NCBI GenBank assembly: GCA_003223875.1
Contig: QHWY01000240.1
Location: forward strand, 1 to 45,342
DNA: 45,342 bases
From: Acidobacteriota bacterium
GTDB taxonomy: Bacteria > Acidobacteriota > Terriglobia > 20CM-2-55-15
Direction: 5' to 3'
In this document: one piece after another, positions 7,394-17,640 of the stretch
Numbering within the stretch: the first letter of the stretch is position 1
How the letters are laid out: each line of letters begins with the position of its first letter
Translations under genes and position numbers: made by a program
The notes under the pieces: generated by a model
Databases searched by the model: none
The model's input: only the letters and a program-made list of their open reading frames with translations
What the model was told of the DNA's origin: nothing

Positions 7394-9508
7394 CTACGAC
7401 GCGTTTTGAACGGCCGTGACGGGGAGTATTTCTCGCATTGGGAAGGTGACAGAAAAGGTTGCTCCGCGGCCTTCTCCTTCACTGCTGGCTTCGATGACTC
7501 CACCGTGAAGTTCGACGAGGTGGCGGGCGATCGAGAGGCCGAGTCCGAGCCCGCTTGTCGTCCGGCTGCTCATCGTCTCCGCTTGCCGGAACCGGTCGAA
7601 GACATACGGCAGGAATTGCGGACTGATACCTTTTCCTGTATCGGTGACCGTGAGCCTGGCTTGGCCTTCCGCATACTCCAACTTGAGACGCACCGAGCCA
7701 CCGGAGGGGGTGAACTTGACAGCGTTGGATAGGAGGTTCCAGACGATCTGCTGCAAGCGATGAGGGTCTCCGGAGATCGAGCCGGTGTCGGATGCCAAGT
7801 CGCATTCCAGACGAACGCCCTTTGCATCGGCCGTAGGCCGTACAGAATCGAGAGCCGCTTCCACCGCGGATGATAGACGGACAGGTTGCATTTCCAAGCG
7901 CAACCGGCCGGTAATAATTCTCGACACATCGAGCATGTCTTCGATGAGCTCGGCTTGCGCCTTCGCGTTTCTTTCGATTGCTTCAAATGCCCGGGCCGTG
8001 GTGATTTCATCGACGCGTTTGGCGCGAAGGATCTGGATCCAGCCGAGGATTGCATTCAAGGGAGTCCGCAATTCATGAGACAGCGTGGCGAGAAATTCAT
8101 CCTTCGCCCGGCTGGCTTCCTGGGCCTCACGATAGAGACGCGCATTCTCCAGAGCCAAACTGATGCGGCGCGAAACGTCCTGCGCAAAAATCAGTTCGGT
8201 AGAGGTGTAGCGAGCCGGTCTTGCAGACACGAAGCCGATGACACCGATAATCGAATGTCTGCCCTGAATCGGAACGACAACCGCAGATCGAAGACCAAGT
8301 TCTTTCAAGGCTTCGTATTTCTGAGGATCTTTGACCGTTTCGCTCAATTCCTCATCGGTGATATCTGCCAACAGTTCGGGAGTTCCAGTCTGGAATACAC
8401 GAACCACAGGTAGCGTGTTGCCGGATAGATCTTCGGGCCGGATTTCAATCTGCTGCGCAAGACCTTCTTTCTGCGGGTCGGCATGCGCAATTAGGGCAGA
8501 ACTGATCCCTTCGTCTTGACGAAGATAAACGAAGCACCAGTCGGCGAACGTCGGAATGGCAAGCCGCGATATGGTAATGAGGGTTCGCTCGTAGTCCAGC
8601 GTCGCGGATAGGAGCGTGCTCGCTTCGGCAAGGAAAGCGGCTCGCTTCTCCGCGGCTTCGGCTTCCGCCCGCGCTGCCTCGGCGCGAATGAATTTTTCTC
8701 GCTGTTCCTCGACGCGCCTTCGTTCGGTAATGTCGTTACCGGTTAGGATCAGGTGATTACTGGCCAAGGCCGTCTTCGACCATGCGATCAGTCGAGACGT
8801 ACCATCCTTCGCCGTCCAATAGTTTTCCGCCTGCGCGAGATCGTTCCAGGGTCCGGCCGATACAAAGAATGACGAGAGGGGACTCCCGGCCACTTCCTCT
8901 TGCGAGTAACCGAGAATACGTTCAAAGGCGCGGCTTGCGCGGATGATTTTCTGCTGGGAATCGAGCACCACGATGATGCTCCCGGCGTTATCGAGAACTG
9001 TGGAGACAAAATCTCTCTCCGATTGCAGGGCTACGTTGAGTTTTCGAATTTCGTCATTGCTGCTCGCCAACTCCGCGACCATCTGCTGAAGCAATCCGGT
9101 CTGCCGCTTCACTTGTTCCTTTTTCTTGTGAAGCTCGACAAACGCGACGACCTTCGAACGCAGAATTTCCGGTACAAATGGTTTTGTCAGGTAGTCGACC
9201 GCGCCCAGCGAATAACCTTTGAAAACATGCTGCTCGGCTTTATTGACCGCGGTCAGGAAAATGATCGGAGTGTGACGCGACTTCTCACGTTCGCGAATCA
9301 AAGCAGCCGTTTCGAAGCCGTCGATCGACGGCATATCCACATCGAGAATGATGAGGGCGAATTCCTGATGAAGGAGAAACCGCAGGGCATCGATCCCGGA
9401 TGGAGCTCGGACAAGATTCTGTCCGAGATCGCTCAGGAGCGCTTCCAGTGCGACCAGATTTTCGATGTGATCATCAACCAGCAGGATACTGACCTTCTCT
9501 TCGGTCAT
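7394..9508 (-). CDS. REC-PAS-GAF-histidine kinase
   Basis: The 704-residue product has a receiver at about 5-125 (D12/D13, phospho-acceptor D56, TKPF lysine near 111), a short coiled coil, PAS at about 175-285 (LDNAGSIIVVLD...GYSQEEVAG), a coiled coil rich in Ala/Glu, GAF at about 315-465, HisKA with H478 in [13 protein letters not shown], and HATPase with NLLSNAVKF, DTGKGIS and GLGLGLSIARH boxes. The start was set at 9508: its ATG overlaps the cheB stop codon (ATGA), while the longer frame to 9664 would run inside cheB. This makes it the third gene of a cheR-cheB-kinase operon. Cytoplasmic, with no transmembrane segment. Probable role: phosphorelay kinase whose receiver is addressed by another kinase of the island. 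Confidence 0.9.
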   Translation of the reverse strand: MTEEKVSILLVDDHIENLVALEALLSDLGQNLVRAPSGIDALRFLLHQEFALIILDVDMPSIDGFETAALIREREKSRHTPIIFLTAVNKAEQHVFKGYSLGAVDYLTKPFVPEILRSKVVAFVELHKKKEQVKRQTGLLQQMVAELASSNDEIRKLNVALQSERDFVSTVLDNAGSIIVVLDSQQKIIRASRAFERILGYSQEEVAGSPLSSFFVSAGPWNDLAQAENYWTAKDGTSRLIAWSKTALASNHLILTGNDITERRRVEEQREKFIRAEAARAEAEAAEKRAAFLAEASTLLSATLDYERTLITISRLAIPTFADWCFVYLRQDEGISSALIAHADPQKEGLAQQIEIRPEDLSGNTLPVVRVFQTGTPELLADITDEELSETVKDPQKYEALKELGLRSAVVVPIQGRHSIIGVIGFVSARPARYTSTELIFAQDVSRRISLALENARLYREAQEASRAKDEFLATLSHELRTPLNAILGWIQILRAKRVDEITTARAFEAIERNAKAQAELIEDMLDVSRIITGRLRLEMQPVRLSSAVEAALDSVRPTADAKGVRLECDLASDTGSISGDPHRLQQIVWNLLSNAVKFTPSGGSVRLKLEYAEGQARLTVTDTGKGISPQFLPYVFDRFRQAETMSSRTTSGLGLGLSIARHLVELHGGVIEASSEGEGRGATFSVTFPMREILPVTAVQNAS

Positions 9509-10083
9509 GCATTTATCCTTTGAACCATCGATAAATCCATCATAAACGACGCAATCTTCTCCAGGGGCAATATCTCGTCGAAGGCTGGCGATTCGATGGC
9601 TACCTTCGGCACGACGCGGCCTTTTGCGGTAAGCGGATCTTGTGCCAAGGTATAACCCCCGCATTCTTTGATCCGCTTTAATCCGGCTGAGCCGTCGCCA
9701 CTCATCCCCGTCAGAAGCACGGCCAGAACTCCTTCGCCGAAGGATTCCGCCGCCGATTCAAACAATACGTCGATCGACGGGCGCGCATGCGAAACAGGCG
9801 CCTCGGTGGAGAGCGCCAGATGATCGCCGTCAATCAGAACATGGTAATTGGAAGGACCCACAAAAATCCGCCCGTCCTTGATCTCCTGTTTGTCATGGAT
9901 TTCGACCACCGGTAGCGAAACATGGGTTGCAAGCAATGCCGCCAGGAGCTCCGACTGCTCCAAATTGCGGTGTTGCACCACGACGATCGGAAGTGGAAAG
10001 TCTTTGGGCAAACCGCCGAGCACGGCCTTTAAAGCACGAAAGCCGCCAAGCGACGCGCCCGCCACCACGATTCGAAATGCCAT
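9505..10083 (-). CDS. cheB: stand-alone CheB methylesterase domain
   Basis: The 192-residue product is a bare CheB catalytic domain without the usual N-terminal receiver. The catalytic triad is visible: S11 in GASLGG, H38 in VVVQHR and D130 in GMSGDGSAGL. The family C-terminal AQDPLTAKGRVVPKVAIES region is also present. Known CheB proteins demethylate or deamidate glutamates on chemoreceptors; without a receiver its activity cannot be switched by CheA phosphorylation in the classical way. The gene starts inside the cheR stop codon (TGATG, 1-base overlap) and ends overlapping the kinase start by 4 bases, so the three are translationally coupled. No chemoreceptor gene is in the window, so the substrate is open. 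Confidence 0.92.
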   Translation of the reverse strand: MAFRIVVAGASLGGFRALKAVLGGLPKDFPLPIVVVQHRNLEQSELLAALLATHVSLPVVEIHDKQEIKDGRIFVGPSNYHVLIDGDHLALSTEAPVSHARPSIDVLFESAAESFGEGVLAVLLTGMSGDGSAGLKRIKECGGYTLAQDPLTAKGRVVPKVAIESPAFDEILPLEKIASFMMDLSMVQRINA

Positions 10084-10919
10084 CAGGCGATTCTCCGGTA
10101 CAGCCTTGCGTTTTTATCGATCTCCTCGTACGCGTGCTCGTGCGGACTGAATTTCATGGTCTCTCTCGCTCCAAGGCCGATGATTCCGAACGTTACGAGG
10201 CTTTCATGTAAAAGATTGAAAACGTGAGCCTGAAGTTCGCTGTTGAAATAAATCATCACGTTTCGGCAAAAGATTACGTGAAATTCGTTGAACGATGCAT
10301 CGGAGGCGAGATTGTGTTGCGCGAACACAATGTGGTCCCGCAACGATGAGTTCATAATTCCGCGTTCGTAGGCCGCGGTGTAGTGATCCGAAAAAAGTCT
10401 TTTCCCACCGGCTCGAACATAGTTGTTGGTGTAGCTTTTAATGAGATCGAGAGGATAAATGCCATCTTTTGCCCTTTTCAGGATCGCATCATTGATATCC
10501 GTCGCGTAGATGCGGCACCGGTCGTGGATGCCCTCTTCCTCAAGAACGATGGCGAGCGAATACAGGTCTTCTCCCGCCGATACGCCCGCGACCCAGATGC
10601 GACTGAACGGGTAAGTACGGAGTAGAGGCACGACTCCTTTCCGGAAGGTCACGTAGAAGTGCGCGTCGCGAAACATCGCGCTAACGTTGACCGATAGGCT
10701 GCAGACGAACCGGTCCAGCCACTGCCGGTCGTGAAGAATGCGGTCCTGCAAAAGGGATACGCTCCCAATTTGCTCGTCACGAATGAAATTCCTCACCCGC
10801 CGTCGGAGCGCGGAGCGCGCATACTTCCGGAAGTCGAAGCCGTATTGCCGGAAAATGCCTTCCAACAAAAGATCGATTTCAATGTCTTCGACAGATAGCG
10901 ATTGTTGCGTTGCCAACAC
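10083..10919 (-). CDS. cheR: CheR-type protein-glutamate methyltransferase
   Basis: The 278-residue product has the small N-terminal CheR helical domain (about 10-75) and the SAM-dependent methyltransferase domain (about 80-275). The SAM motif WVAGVSAGEDLYSLAIVLEE corresponds to the usual AGCSTGEEPYS, and the family signatures IYATDINDAILKRAK and FHVIFCRNVMIYF are clear. Note that the conserved Cys-Ser-Thr of the SAM loop is Val-Ser-Ala here. Its role would be adding methyl groups to glutamates of a signalling helix, with SAM as donor and the following CheB as the opposing enzyme. It is the first gene of the operon; repeat DNA of the cassette at 10932-11153 lies immediately upstream, so the promoter is either within it or further upstream. 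Confidence 0.92.
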   Translation of the reverse strand: MLATQQSLSVEDIEIDLLLEGIFRQYGFDFRKYARSALRRRVRNFIRDEQIGSVSLLQDRILHDRQWLDRFVCSLSVNVSAMFRDAHFYVTFRKGVVPLLRTYPFSRIWVAGVSAGEDLYSLAIVLEEEGIHDRCRIYATDINDAILKRAKDGIYPLDLIKSYTNNYVRAGGKRLFSDHYTAAYERGIMNSSLRDHIVFAQHNLASDASFNEFHVIFCRNVMIYFNSELQAHVFNLLHESLVTFGIIGLGARETMKFSPHEHAYEEIDKNARLYRRIA

Positions 10920-10931
10920 GGGTTTTACATT

Positions 10932-11153
10932 CCCCTCCTCGCAGAGGAGGGGTGGCGCGACAGCTCAATAGAAGCTGGCGCGCCGGGGGAGTCAGTTCGA
11001 CCGAACTGTTTCGCCGATCTTCTATTGAAGCTTTGCCCTATCGGGCTCGCGCTTGGCGCCACCCCGTCTGCGCCTTCGCTTCACTCGGCGCGACTTCTCT
11101 TGAGGCTTCACCCTATCGGGCTTGCGCTTCGCGCCCTCCTCTGCGAGGAGGGG
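10932..11153. repeat. composite palindromic intergenic cassette (copy 4, complete, enlarged)
   Basis: Bracketed by CCCCTCCTC/GAGGAGGGG hairpins at 10932-10952 and about 11134-11153. Inside are two reverse-oriented copies of the dispersed core (about 11025-11060 and 11099-11135) and the shared run CCACCCCGTCTGCGCC. A small inverted pair CAATAGAAG...CTTCTATTG (10966-10974 and 11018-11026) marks an extra nested hairpin absent from copy 3. The cassette separates the 3' end of the giant kinase gene from cheR; both genes are on the - strand. No coding potential is supported. Confidence 0.8.
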
Positions 11154-11172
11154 AGTACCTTCAACTGACCCA

Positions 11173-14100
11173 CTACTTAAATAACCACACCCTCAATAAT
11201 GACAGCAACTGCTCGCTGTCGGCAGGTTTCGTAATGTAATCGGACGCTCCGGCTTCGATGCACTTCTCCCGGTCTCCCTTCATGGCTTTCGCCGTGAGCG
11301 CTATCATCGGAATGGAGTTCAACTCCTCCATCGCGCGGATCTGCCGCATGGCCTCGTATCCATCCATTTCGGGCATCATGATATCCACTAACGCCACATC
11401 GATTCGCGGTACCGTCTTCAGCGTTTCGATTCCGTCTTTGCCGTTCTCTGCGTAGAGCACTTCCATATCGTAGCGTTCGAGCAGGCTCGTCAGCGCGAAG
11501 ATATTTCGCATGTCGTCGTCGATAATGAGCACTTTCTTCTTCTCGAGAATCGGATCTTTCTTATGGAGCTGCTCGAGCATTTGACGTTTCGGTTCGGGCA
11601 AGCTTTCCTCAACGCGATGCAGGAACAGCGCCGTTTCGTCGAGCAAGCGCTCGAGTGATCGGACGTCTTTGACGATAATCGTTTCCGCCAAACGCCGGAG
11701 TTCGGTCTCTTCCTTGTGACTGAGATCCTTTCCTGTATAAATGATGATTGGAATGTCACCGATCTCCGACTTGATGTGCTGCATCAATTCGAACCCGTTC
11801 ATATCGGGGAGTCCCAAATCGAGCACAATGCAGTCGTAGTGCTTACTGCGGAGTTGGTTCATTGCTTCTTGAGCCGTGCCGACTGCGATTGTCTCAACGT
11901 CACCCTCTCCGATTAGCTCCTTGATGCTTTGTTGCGCGACAGTATCGTCTTCGATTACCAACAAGCTCTTAACACCGCGCTGTACAAAGCTTTCGATTCG
12001 GCCGAGCGCGTCCCGGAGCTGTTCCGGAGTCGCCGGTTTGTTTTCGAACGCCATCGCGCCCATTTTCAGACCGCGTTGCCGTTCTTCAGCCACGGAAATG
12101 ATGTGGACCGGAATGTGGCGCGTGTTTTTCGTGTGCTTCAAACGGTCGAGCACGCTCCATCCGTCCATACCGGGCAGCTCGATGTCGAGAGTGATGGCCG
12201 TAGGTGTGTACTGGCGAGCGAGCGCGAGGCCCGCATCGCCGCGCGTGGCGACAATCGTTTTGAAGCCGCGTTCGCGGGCCATTTCCATCATGATTCTCGC
12301 GAAATTCACGTCGTCTTCGATGATCAACAGGGTGCGATCGCCGGGCTCAATTTCCGACCGGTCGTCGTCGACCGCATTCTCCATGATGAGCGAGACTTCC
12401 ATTTCCGGCTCGCGCGCATGCGGGAGTGTTTCGCCGGCAACTTGAGCGCTTGCATGCGGCCGCCTTCTCTTGTTCATATCCGGCATGTAGGTTGCAGGCA
12501 AGTACAGCGTAAAGGTGCTGCCTTCGCCGACCGTGCTATCCAGTCTAATTTCTCCCCCAAGCAGAGTCGCAATCTCCCGGCTGATCGAGAGACCGAGGCC
12601 GGTCCCTCCATATTTCCGTGTGATCGTACCGTCCGCCTGTTGGAACGATTCGAAGATGATCTTGTGTTTGTCCGGAGCAATACCGATTCCGGTATCGATC
12701 ACCGAGAACGCCACGACACACTCGGCTTTGTTGAGTGCCTGATTGTCGGCACTCCATCCGGTGGTAGCAGGACTGATGTTGAGGGATACTCGACCTTTCT
12801 CTGTGAACTTGAAGGCGTTCGCCAACAGATTCTTGAGGACCTGCTGCAACCGGCGCTGGTCGGTATACATCCCCTCCGAGAGCGTCGGATCCACGTGGGT
12901 AGTGAACTCGAGACCTTTGTCGTGAGCGACCTGGCGGAATGATCTTTCCATGTAAGCCCACAGGTCGTTGAACTCGACGCGGCCGATCTCGACCTCCATC
13001 ATTCCGGATTCGATCTTGGACAGATCGAGGATTTCGTTGATCAATTCCAAAAGGTCCGAGCCGGATGAGTAGATCGTTCGGGCGAACTCGTGCTGCTTGT
13101 CGGTGAGATTCTCCTCGCTTTCGGCCAACAGCTTGGCGAGAATCAACATGCTGTTCAGCGGCGTTCGCAGCTCGTGCGACATATTCGCCAGGAACTCGGA
13201 TTTGTATTTGGATGTCAGCGCTAGCTGTTCGGCTTTCTCTTGCAGCGCGCGGCTGGCCCGCTCGATTTCCTGATTCTTACGTTCCACTTCCAGATTTTGC
13301 TTGGCGAGCAGGTTTGCCTTTTCTTCCAACTCTTCGTTGGTCAGCTGCAGCTCATCTTGCTGTTGCCGTAGGCGCTCTTCGGATTCTTGAAGTGTTTTCG
13401 CTTGTTCCTGCAGCCGGCGGTTGGTTTCAGTCAATTCCGCCTGCCGGGTCTGCAGCTCATTGGCGAGCGATTGCGACTGTTTCAGCAGCTCTTCCGTTCT
13501 CATGGTCGCGCTGATCGTGTTGAGAACGATACCGATCGATTCGGTGAGCTGATCGAAGAATGTGAGGTGAATGTCGCTGAACCGCTGGAAGGACGCCAGC
13601 TCGATTACGGCTTTGACCTGGCCTTCGAACAGGACCGGCAGAACGACGATGTTCAATGGCGGCGCCTCGCCCAGGCCGGAGTTGATGTGGATATAATCGG
13701 AAGGCACGTCGACCAGCAATATCCGGTCTTTTTCGAACGCGCACTGTCCGACCAAGCCCTCGCCGACCCGGAATCGATTCGCGACGTTCTTGCGCGCGCG
13801 GTAGGCGTAGCTGGCCAGCAGTTTCAAATCGGCTTCGCCGCCCTCCGGACCCTCGTTGAAGTAAAACACACCGTGTTGCATCGAAACCAGTGGCGCCAGT
13901 TCCGACAAAATCAGCTTGGATACGGCGAGCAGGTCGCGCTGGCCTTGCAGTAACCGGGTGAACTTCGCGAGATTTGTTTTCAACCAGTCCTGCGCGGTGT
14001 TCTTTTCGGTAGTATCGCGCAGGTTTCGAATCATTTCGTTGAGATTGTCCTTGAGCGCGGCCACCTCGCCTGCCGCGTCCACTGCGATGGCTCGTGAGAG

Positions 14101-16377
14101 ATCACCCTTGGTCACGGCCGTGGCGACCTCGGCGATAGCACGGACTTGTGTCGTCAGAGCCGCCGCCATGCGGTTCACGTTGTCGGTCAGGTCGCGCCAT
14201 GTCCCCGCAGCGCCAGGGACGGACGCCTGGCCGCCGAGTTTCCCTTCGATACCAACCTCTCGGGCAACGGTCGTGACCTGATCGGCGAACGTGGCCAGCG
14301 TGTCGATCATGTTGTTGATCGTTTCGGCCAGTTCTTCGATTTCGCCCTTCGCTTCGAGTACCAGCTTTCGCTTCAGGTTGCCATTCGCGACGGCGGTTAC
14401 CACTTTCGCGATACCGCGGACCTGGTTCGTGAGGTTCGAAGCCATCAGGTTGACGTTGTCGGTCAGGTCCTTCCACGTGCCGGCCATGCCCGTCACTTCC
14501 GCCTGGCCGCCGAGTTTTCCTTCCGTACCGACTTCGCGAGCCACGCGCGTCACTTCCGAAGCGAACGACGAGAGCTGGTCCACCATGGTGTTGATGGTGT
14601 TCTTCAGCTCGAGAATTTCACCTCGAACGTCCACTGTAATTTTCTTGGACAGGTCGCCCGTGGCCACAGCCGTCGTCACGGCAGCGATGTTACGGACCTG
14701 CGTGGTGAGGTTCGTTGCCATGAAGTTCACGTTGTCGGTGAGGTCCTTCCAGGTTCCGGCCACACCGCGCACATCGGCCTGGCCGCCGAGCTTTCCTTCG
14801 GTACCGACTTCGCGGGCGACGCGGGTTACCTCCGACGCAAAGGATGACAGCTGGTCCACCATGGTGTTGATGGTGTTCTTCAGCTCGAGAATTTCGCCTT
14901 TCACATCCACTGTAATCTTCTTCGTCAAGTCGCCGCGGGCTACGGCTGTGGTGACTTCCGCGATGTTCCGCATCTGGCTCGTGAGGTTCGACGCCATGAA
15001 GTTGACGTTGTCGGTGAGGTCTTTCCAGGTACCGGCCACGCCTTTCACTTGGGCCTGGCCGCCGAGTTTACCTTCGGTACCGACTTCGCGAGCCACGCGT
15101 GTTACCTCCGACGCGAACGATGAGAGCTGGTCCACCATGGTGTTGATGGTGTTCTTCAGCTCGAGCACCTCGCCTCGGACGTCCACGGTGATTTTCTTGG
15201 AGAGGTCTCCGTTCGCCACAGCCGTCGTGACTTCGGCGATGTTGCGGACCTGAGTGGTGAGGTTATTCGCCATGAAGTTGACGTTGTCGGTGAGGTCTTT
15301 CCAGGTGCCGGCCACGCCCTTCACCTGGGCCTGGCCGCCGAGTTTTCCTTCGGTACCGACTTCGCGGGCGACGCGCGCGACTTCCGACGCGAAGGACGAG
15401 AGCTGGTCCACCATGGTGTTGATGATGTTTTTGAGCTCGAGCACCTCGCCGCGCACATCTACGGTGATCTTCTTCGTCAGGTCGCCACTGGCGATCGCTG
15501 TGGTCACCTCGGCGATATTACGGACCTGATTGGTGAGGTTGGACGCCATAAAGTTGACGTTATCGGTGAGGTCTTTCCACGTCCCGCCCACGCCTTTCAC
15601 CTGGGCCTGGCCGCCGAGCTTTCCCTCGGTGCCCACTTCGCGGGCCACGCGCGTGACCTCCGACGCGAAGGACGAAAGCTGGTCCATCATGGTGTTAATC
15701 GTGTTCTTCAACTCGAGAATCTCGCCGCGCACGTCCACGGTGATTTTCTTGGAGAGGTCCCCGCGGGCCACGGCTGTTGTAACTTCAGCGATGTTGCGCA
15801 TCTGGCTGGTGAGGTTCGACGCCATCGAGTTCACGTTGTCGGTCAGGTCTTTCCAGGTGCCAGCCACGCCTTTCACTTGGGCCTGGCCGCCGAGTTTACC
15901 TTCGGTACCGACTTCGCGGGCAACGCGGGTGACCTCCGACGCGAAGGATGACAGCTGGTCCACCATGGTATTGATGGTGTTCTTCAGCTCGAGCACCTCG
16001 CCCCGGACGTCCACTGTAATTTTCTTGGAGAGGTCTCCATTCGCGACAGCCGTTGTGACTTCGGCGATGTTGCGGACTTGAGTCGTCAGGTTGTTCGCCA
16101 TGAAGTTCACATTGTCGGTGAGGTCTTTCCAGGTCCCGGCGACGCCGCGCACATCCGCCTGACCGCCGAGTTTTCCTTCGGTCCCGACTTCGCGCGCGAC
16201 GCGGGTGACCTCCGACGCGAAGGATGACAGCTGGTCCACCATGGTGTTGATGGTGTTCTTCAGCTCGAGGATTTCTCCTTTCACATCCACCGTAATCTTC
16301 TTGGTCAAGTCGCCACGGGCGACGGCCGTGGTCACCTCGGCGATGTTACGGACCTGATTGGTGAGGTTATTCGCCAT
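11173..16377 (-). CDS. giant poly-HAMP hybrid histidine kinase, C-terminal part (downstream of a frameshift)
   Basis: This frame carries eight more 92-residue HAMP-type units, a divergent final HAMP, a GAF domain ([11 protein letters not shown]...[10 protein letters not shown]), a long coiled coil, HisKA with [12 protein letters not shown] (His at reconstructed residue 1635), HATPase ([27 protein letters not shown]) and three receivers: [26 protein letters not shown] and [13 protein letters not shown], each with its acceptor Asp region. The ATG at 16377 lies in the middle of a unit and has no clear ribosome binding site; it is only the first Met after the frameshift near 16405-16426. Joined to the upstream frame, the gene encodes about 2301 residues. 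There is no transmembrane segment. The units closely match those of fungal group III (Nik1/Os-1) kinases. Confidence 0.88.
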   Translation of the reverse strand: MANNLTNQVRNIAEVTTAVARGDLTKKITVDVKGEILELKNTINTMVDQLSSFASEVTRVAREVGTEGKLGGQADVRGVAGTWKDLTDNVNFMANNLTTQVRNIAEVTTAVANGDLSKKITVDVRGEVLELKNTINTMVDQLSSFASEVTRVAREVGTEGKLGGQAQVKGVAGTWKDLTDNVNSMASNLTSQMRNIAEVTTAVARGDLSKKITVDVRGEILELKNTINTMMDQLSSFASEVTRVAREVGTEGKLGGQAQVKGVGGTWKDLTDNVNFMASNLTNQVRNIAEVTTAIASGDLTKKITVDVRGEVLELKNIINTMVDQLSSFASEVARVAREVGTEGKLGGQAQVKGVAGTWKDLTDNVNFMANNLTTQVRNIAEVTTAVANGDLSKKITVDVRGEVLELKNTINTMVDQLSSFASEVTRVAREVGTEGKLGGQAQVKGVAGTWKDLTDNVNFMASNLTSQMRNIAEVTTAVARGDLTKKITVDVKGEILELKNTINTMVDQLSSFASEVTRVAREVGTEGKLGGQADVRGVAGTWKDLTDNVNFMATNLTTQVRNIAAVTTAVATGDLSKKITVDVRGEILELKNTINTMVDQLSSFASEVTRVAREVGTEGKLGGQAEVTGMAGTWKDLTDNVNLMASNLTNQVRGIAKVVTAVANGNLKRKLVLEAKGEIEELAETINNMIDTLATFADQVTTVAREVGIEGKLGGQASVPGAAGTWRDLTDNVNRMAAALTTQVRAIAEVATAVTKGDLSRAIAVDAAGEVAALKDNLNEMIRNLRDTTEKNTAQDWLKTNLAKFTRLLQGQRDLLAVSKLILSELAPLVSMQHGVFYFNEGPEGGEADLKLLASYAYRARKNVANRFRVGEGLVGQCAFEKDRILLVDVPSDYIHINSGLGEAPPLNIVVLPVLFEGQVKAVIELASFQRFSDIHLTFFDQLTESIGIVLNTISATMRTEELLKQSQSLANELQTRQAELTETNRRLQEQAKTLQESEERLRQQQDELQLTNEELEEKANLLAKQNLEVERKNQEIERASRALQEKAEQLALTSKYKSEFLANMSHELRTPLNSMLILAKLLAESEENLTDKQHEFARTIYSSGSDLLELINEILDLSKIESGMMEVEIGRVEFNDLWAYMERSFRQVAHDKGLEFTTHVDPTLSEGMYTDQRRLQQVLKNLLANAFKFTEKGRVSLNISPATTGWSADNQALNKAECVVAFSVIDTGIGIAPDKHKIIFESFQQADGTITRKYGGTGLGLSISREIATLLGGEIRLDSTVGEGSTFTLYLPATYMPDMNKRRRPHASAQVAGETLPHAREPEMEVSLIMENAVDDDRSEIEPGDRTLLIIEDDVNFARIMMEMARERGFKTIVATRGDAGLALARQYTPTAITLDIELPGMDGWSVLDRLKHTKNTRHIPVHIISVAEERQRGLKMGAMAFENKPATPEQLRDALGRIESFVQRGVKSLLVIEDDTVAQQSIKELIGEGDVETIAVGTAQEAMNQLRSKHYDCIVLDLGLPDMNGFELMQHIKSEIGDIPIIIYTGKDLSHKEETELRRLAETIIVKDVRSLERLLDETALFLHRVEESLPEPKRQMLEQLHKKDPILEKKKVLIIDDDMRNIFALTSLLERYDMEVLYAENGKDGIETLKTVPRIDVALVDIMMPEMDGYEAMRQIRAMEELNSIPMIALTAKAMKGDREKCIEAGASDYITKPADSEQLLSLLRVWLFK

Positions 16378-17640
16378 GAAATTGACGTTGTCGGTGAGGT
16401 CCTTCCAGGTACCTGCCAGGTACCTGCCACACCCTTTACCTGCGCCTGGCCTCCAAGCTTTCCTTCGGTGCCGACTTCGCGGGCGACGCGGGTGACCTCC
16501 GACGCGAAGGATGACAGCTGGTCCACCATGGTGTTGATGGTGTTCTTCAGTTCGAGAATTTCTCCTTTCACGTCTACCGTGATCTTCTTCGACAAGTCGC
16601 CGCTGGCGATCGCTGTCGTGACCTCCGCGATGTTACGGACCTGGTTGGTCAGGTTTGAAGCCATGAAGTTGACGTTATCGGTGAGATCTTTCCAGGTTCC
16701 GCCAACGCCTTTTACCTGCGCTTGGCCGCCGAGCTTACCTTCGGTGCCGACTTCGCGGGCGACGCGGGTTACCTCCGACGCGAAGGATGACAGCTGGTCC
16801 ACCATGGTATTGATGGTGTTCTTGAGTTCGAGAATTTCTCCTTTGACGTCCACCGTGATCTTCTTCGAGAGGTCTCCGTTCGCTACGGCCGTGGTGACGT
16901 CGGCAATGTTACGGACCTGGTTGGTAAGATTCGATGCCATGAAGTTCACGTTATCGGTGAGGTCTTTCCAGGTCCCCGCCACGCCTTTCACCTGCGCCTG
17001 GCCGCCGAGCTTGCCTTCGGTGCCGACCTCGCGGGCGACGCGGGTTACTTCCGACGCGAAGGATGAGAGCTGGTCCACCATCGTGTTGATGGTGTTTTTG
17101 AGTTCGAGAATTTCTCCCTGAACGTCGACCGTGATCTTCTTGGAGAGGTCGCCATTGGCTACAGCAGTCGTAACTGCGGCGATGTTACGAACCTGGCTGG
17201 TCAGGTTCGATGCCATTGAGTTGACGTTATCCGTAAGGTCTTTCCACGTTCCCGCGACGCCGCGCACAATGGCTTGACCGCCGAGTTTACCTTGGGTACC
17301 GACCTCGCGCGCGACGCGCGTCACTTCCGACGCGAACGTCGAGAGCTGGTCCACCATGGTATTGATGGTGTTCTTGAGTTCGAGAATTTCTCCTTTGACG
17401 TCTACCGTAATCTTCTTGGAGAGGTCCCCGCGGGCGACAGCCGTTGTGACTTCGGCGATGTTGCGGACCTGGTTGGTCAGGTTGTTGGCCATGAAGTTGA
17501 CGTTGTCGGTAAGATCCTTCCACGTGCCGGCGACGCCTTTCACTTGGGCCTGGCCGCCGAGCTTTCCTTCTGTACCGACCTCTCGGGCCACGCGGGTAAC
17601 TTCCGACGCGAATGTGGAGAGCTGATCCACCATCGTGTTC
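14041..17640 (-). repeat. tandem coding repeat, 276-bp period, 13 near-identical HAMP-type units
   Basis: The phrase CACCATGGTGTTGATGGTG recurs every 276 bp exactly (for example at 14581 and 14857), equal to 92 codons. Thirteen units contain the [13 protein letters not shown] motif. The first twelve are highly alike; the last ([19 protein letters not shown]) is diverged, as is a further N-terminal unit ([13 protein letters not shown]). The high DNA identity indicates recent expansion or gene conversion within the array. Confidence 0.92.

Noticed and set aside
7177..7503. Small frames in the repeat cassettes giving peptides such as PSSARRGG
   Set aside because: Such peptides are translations of the CCCCTCCTC hairpin family and appear in different frames at each copy.
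14146..17121. Several long open frames on the + strand opposite the poly-HAMP gene (for example 14291-15253, 15530-16081, 16468-17121)
   Set aside because: They are antisense shadows of the 276-bp repeats: the same peptide recurs every 92 residues, and codon choice follows the HAMP frame.
14041..17640. Regular periodic array suggesting CRISPR or satellite DNA
   Set aside because: The period is 276 bp, the units are coding without unique spacers, and the translation is a known domain type.
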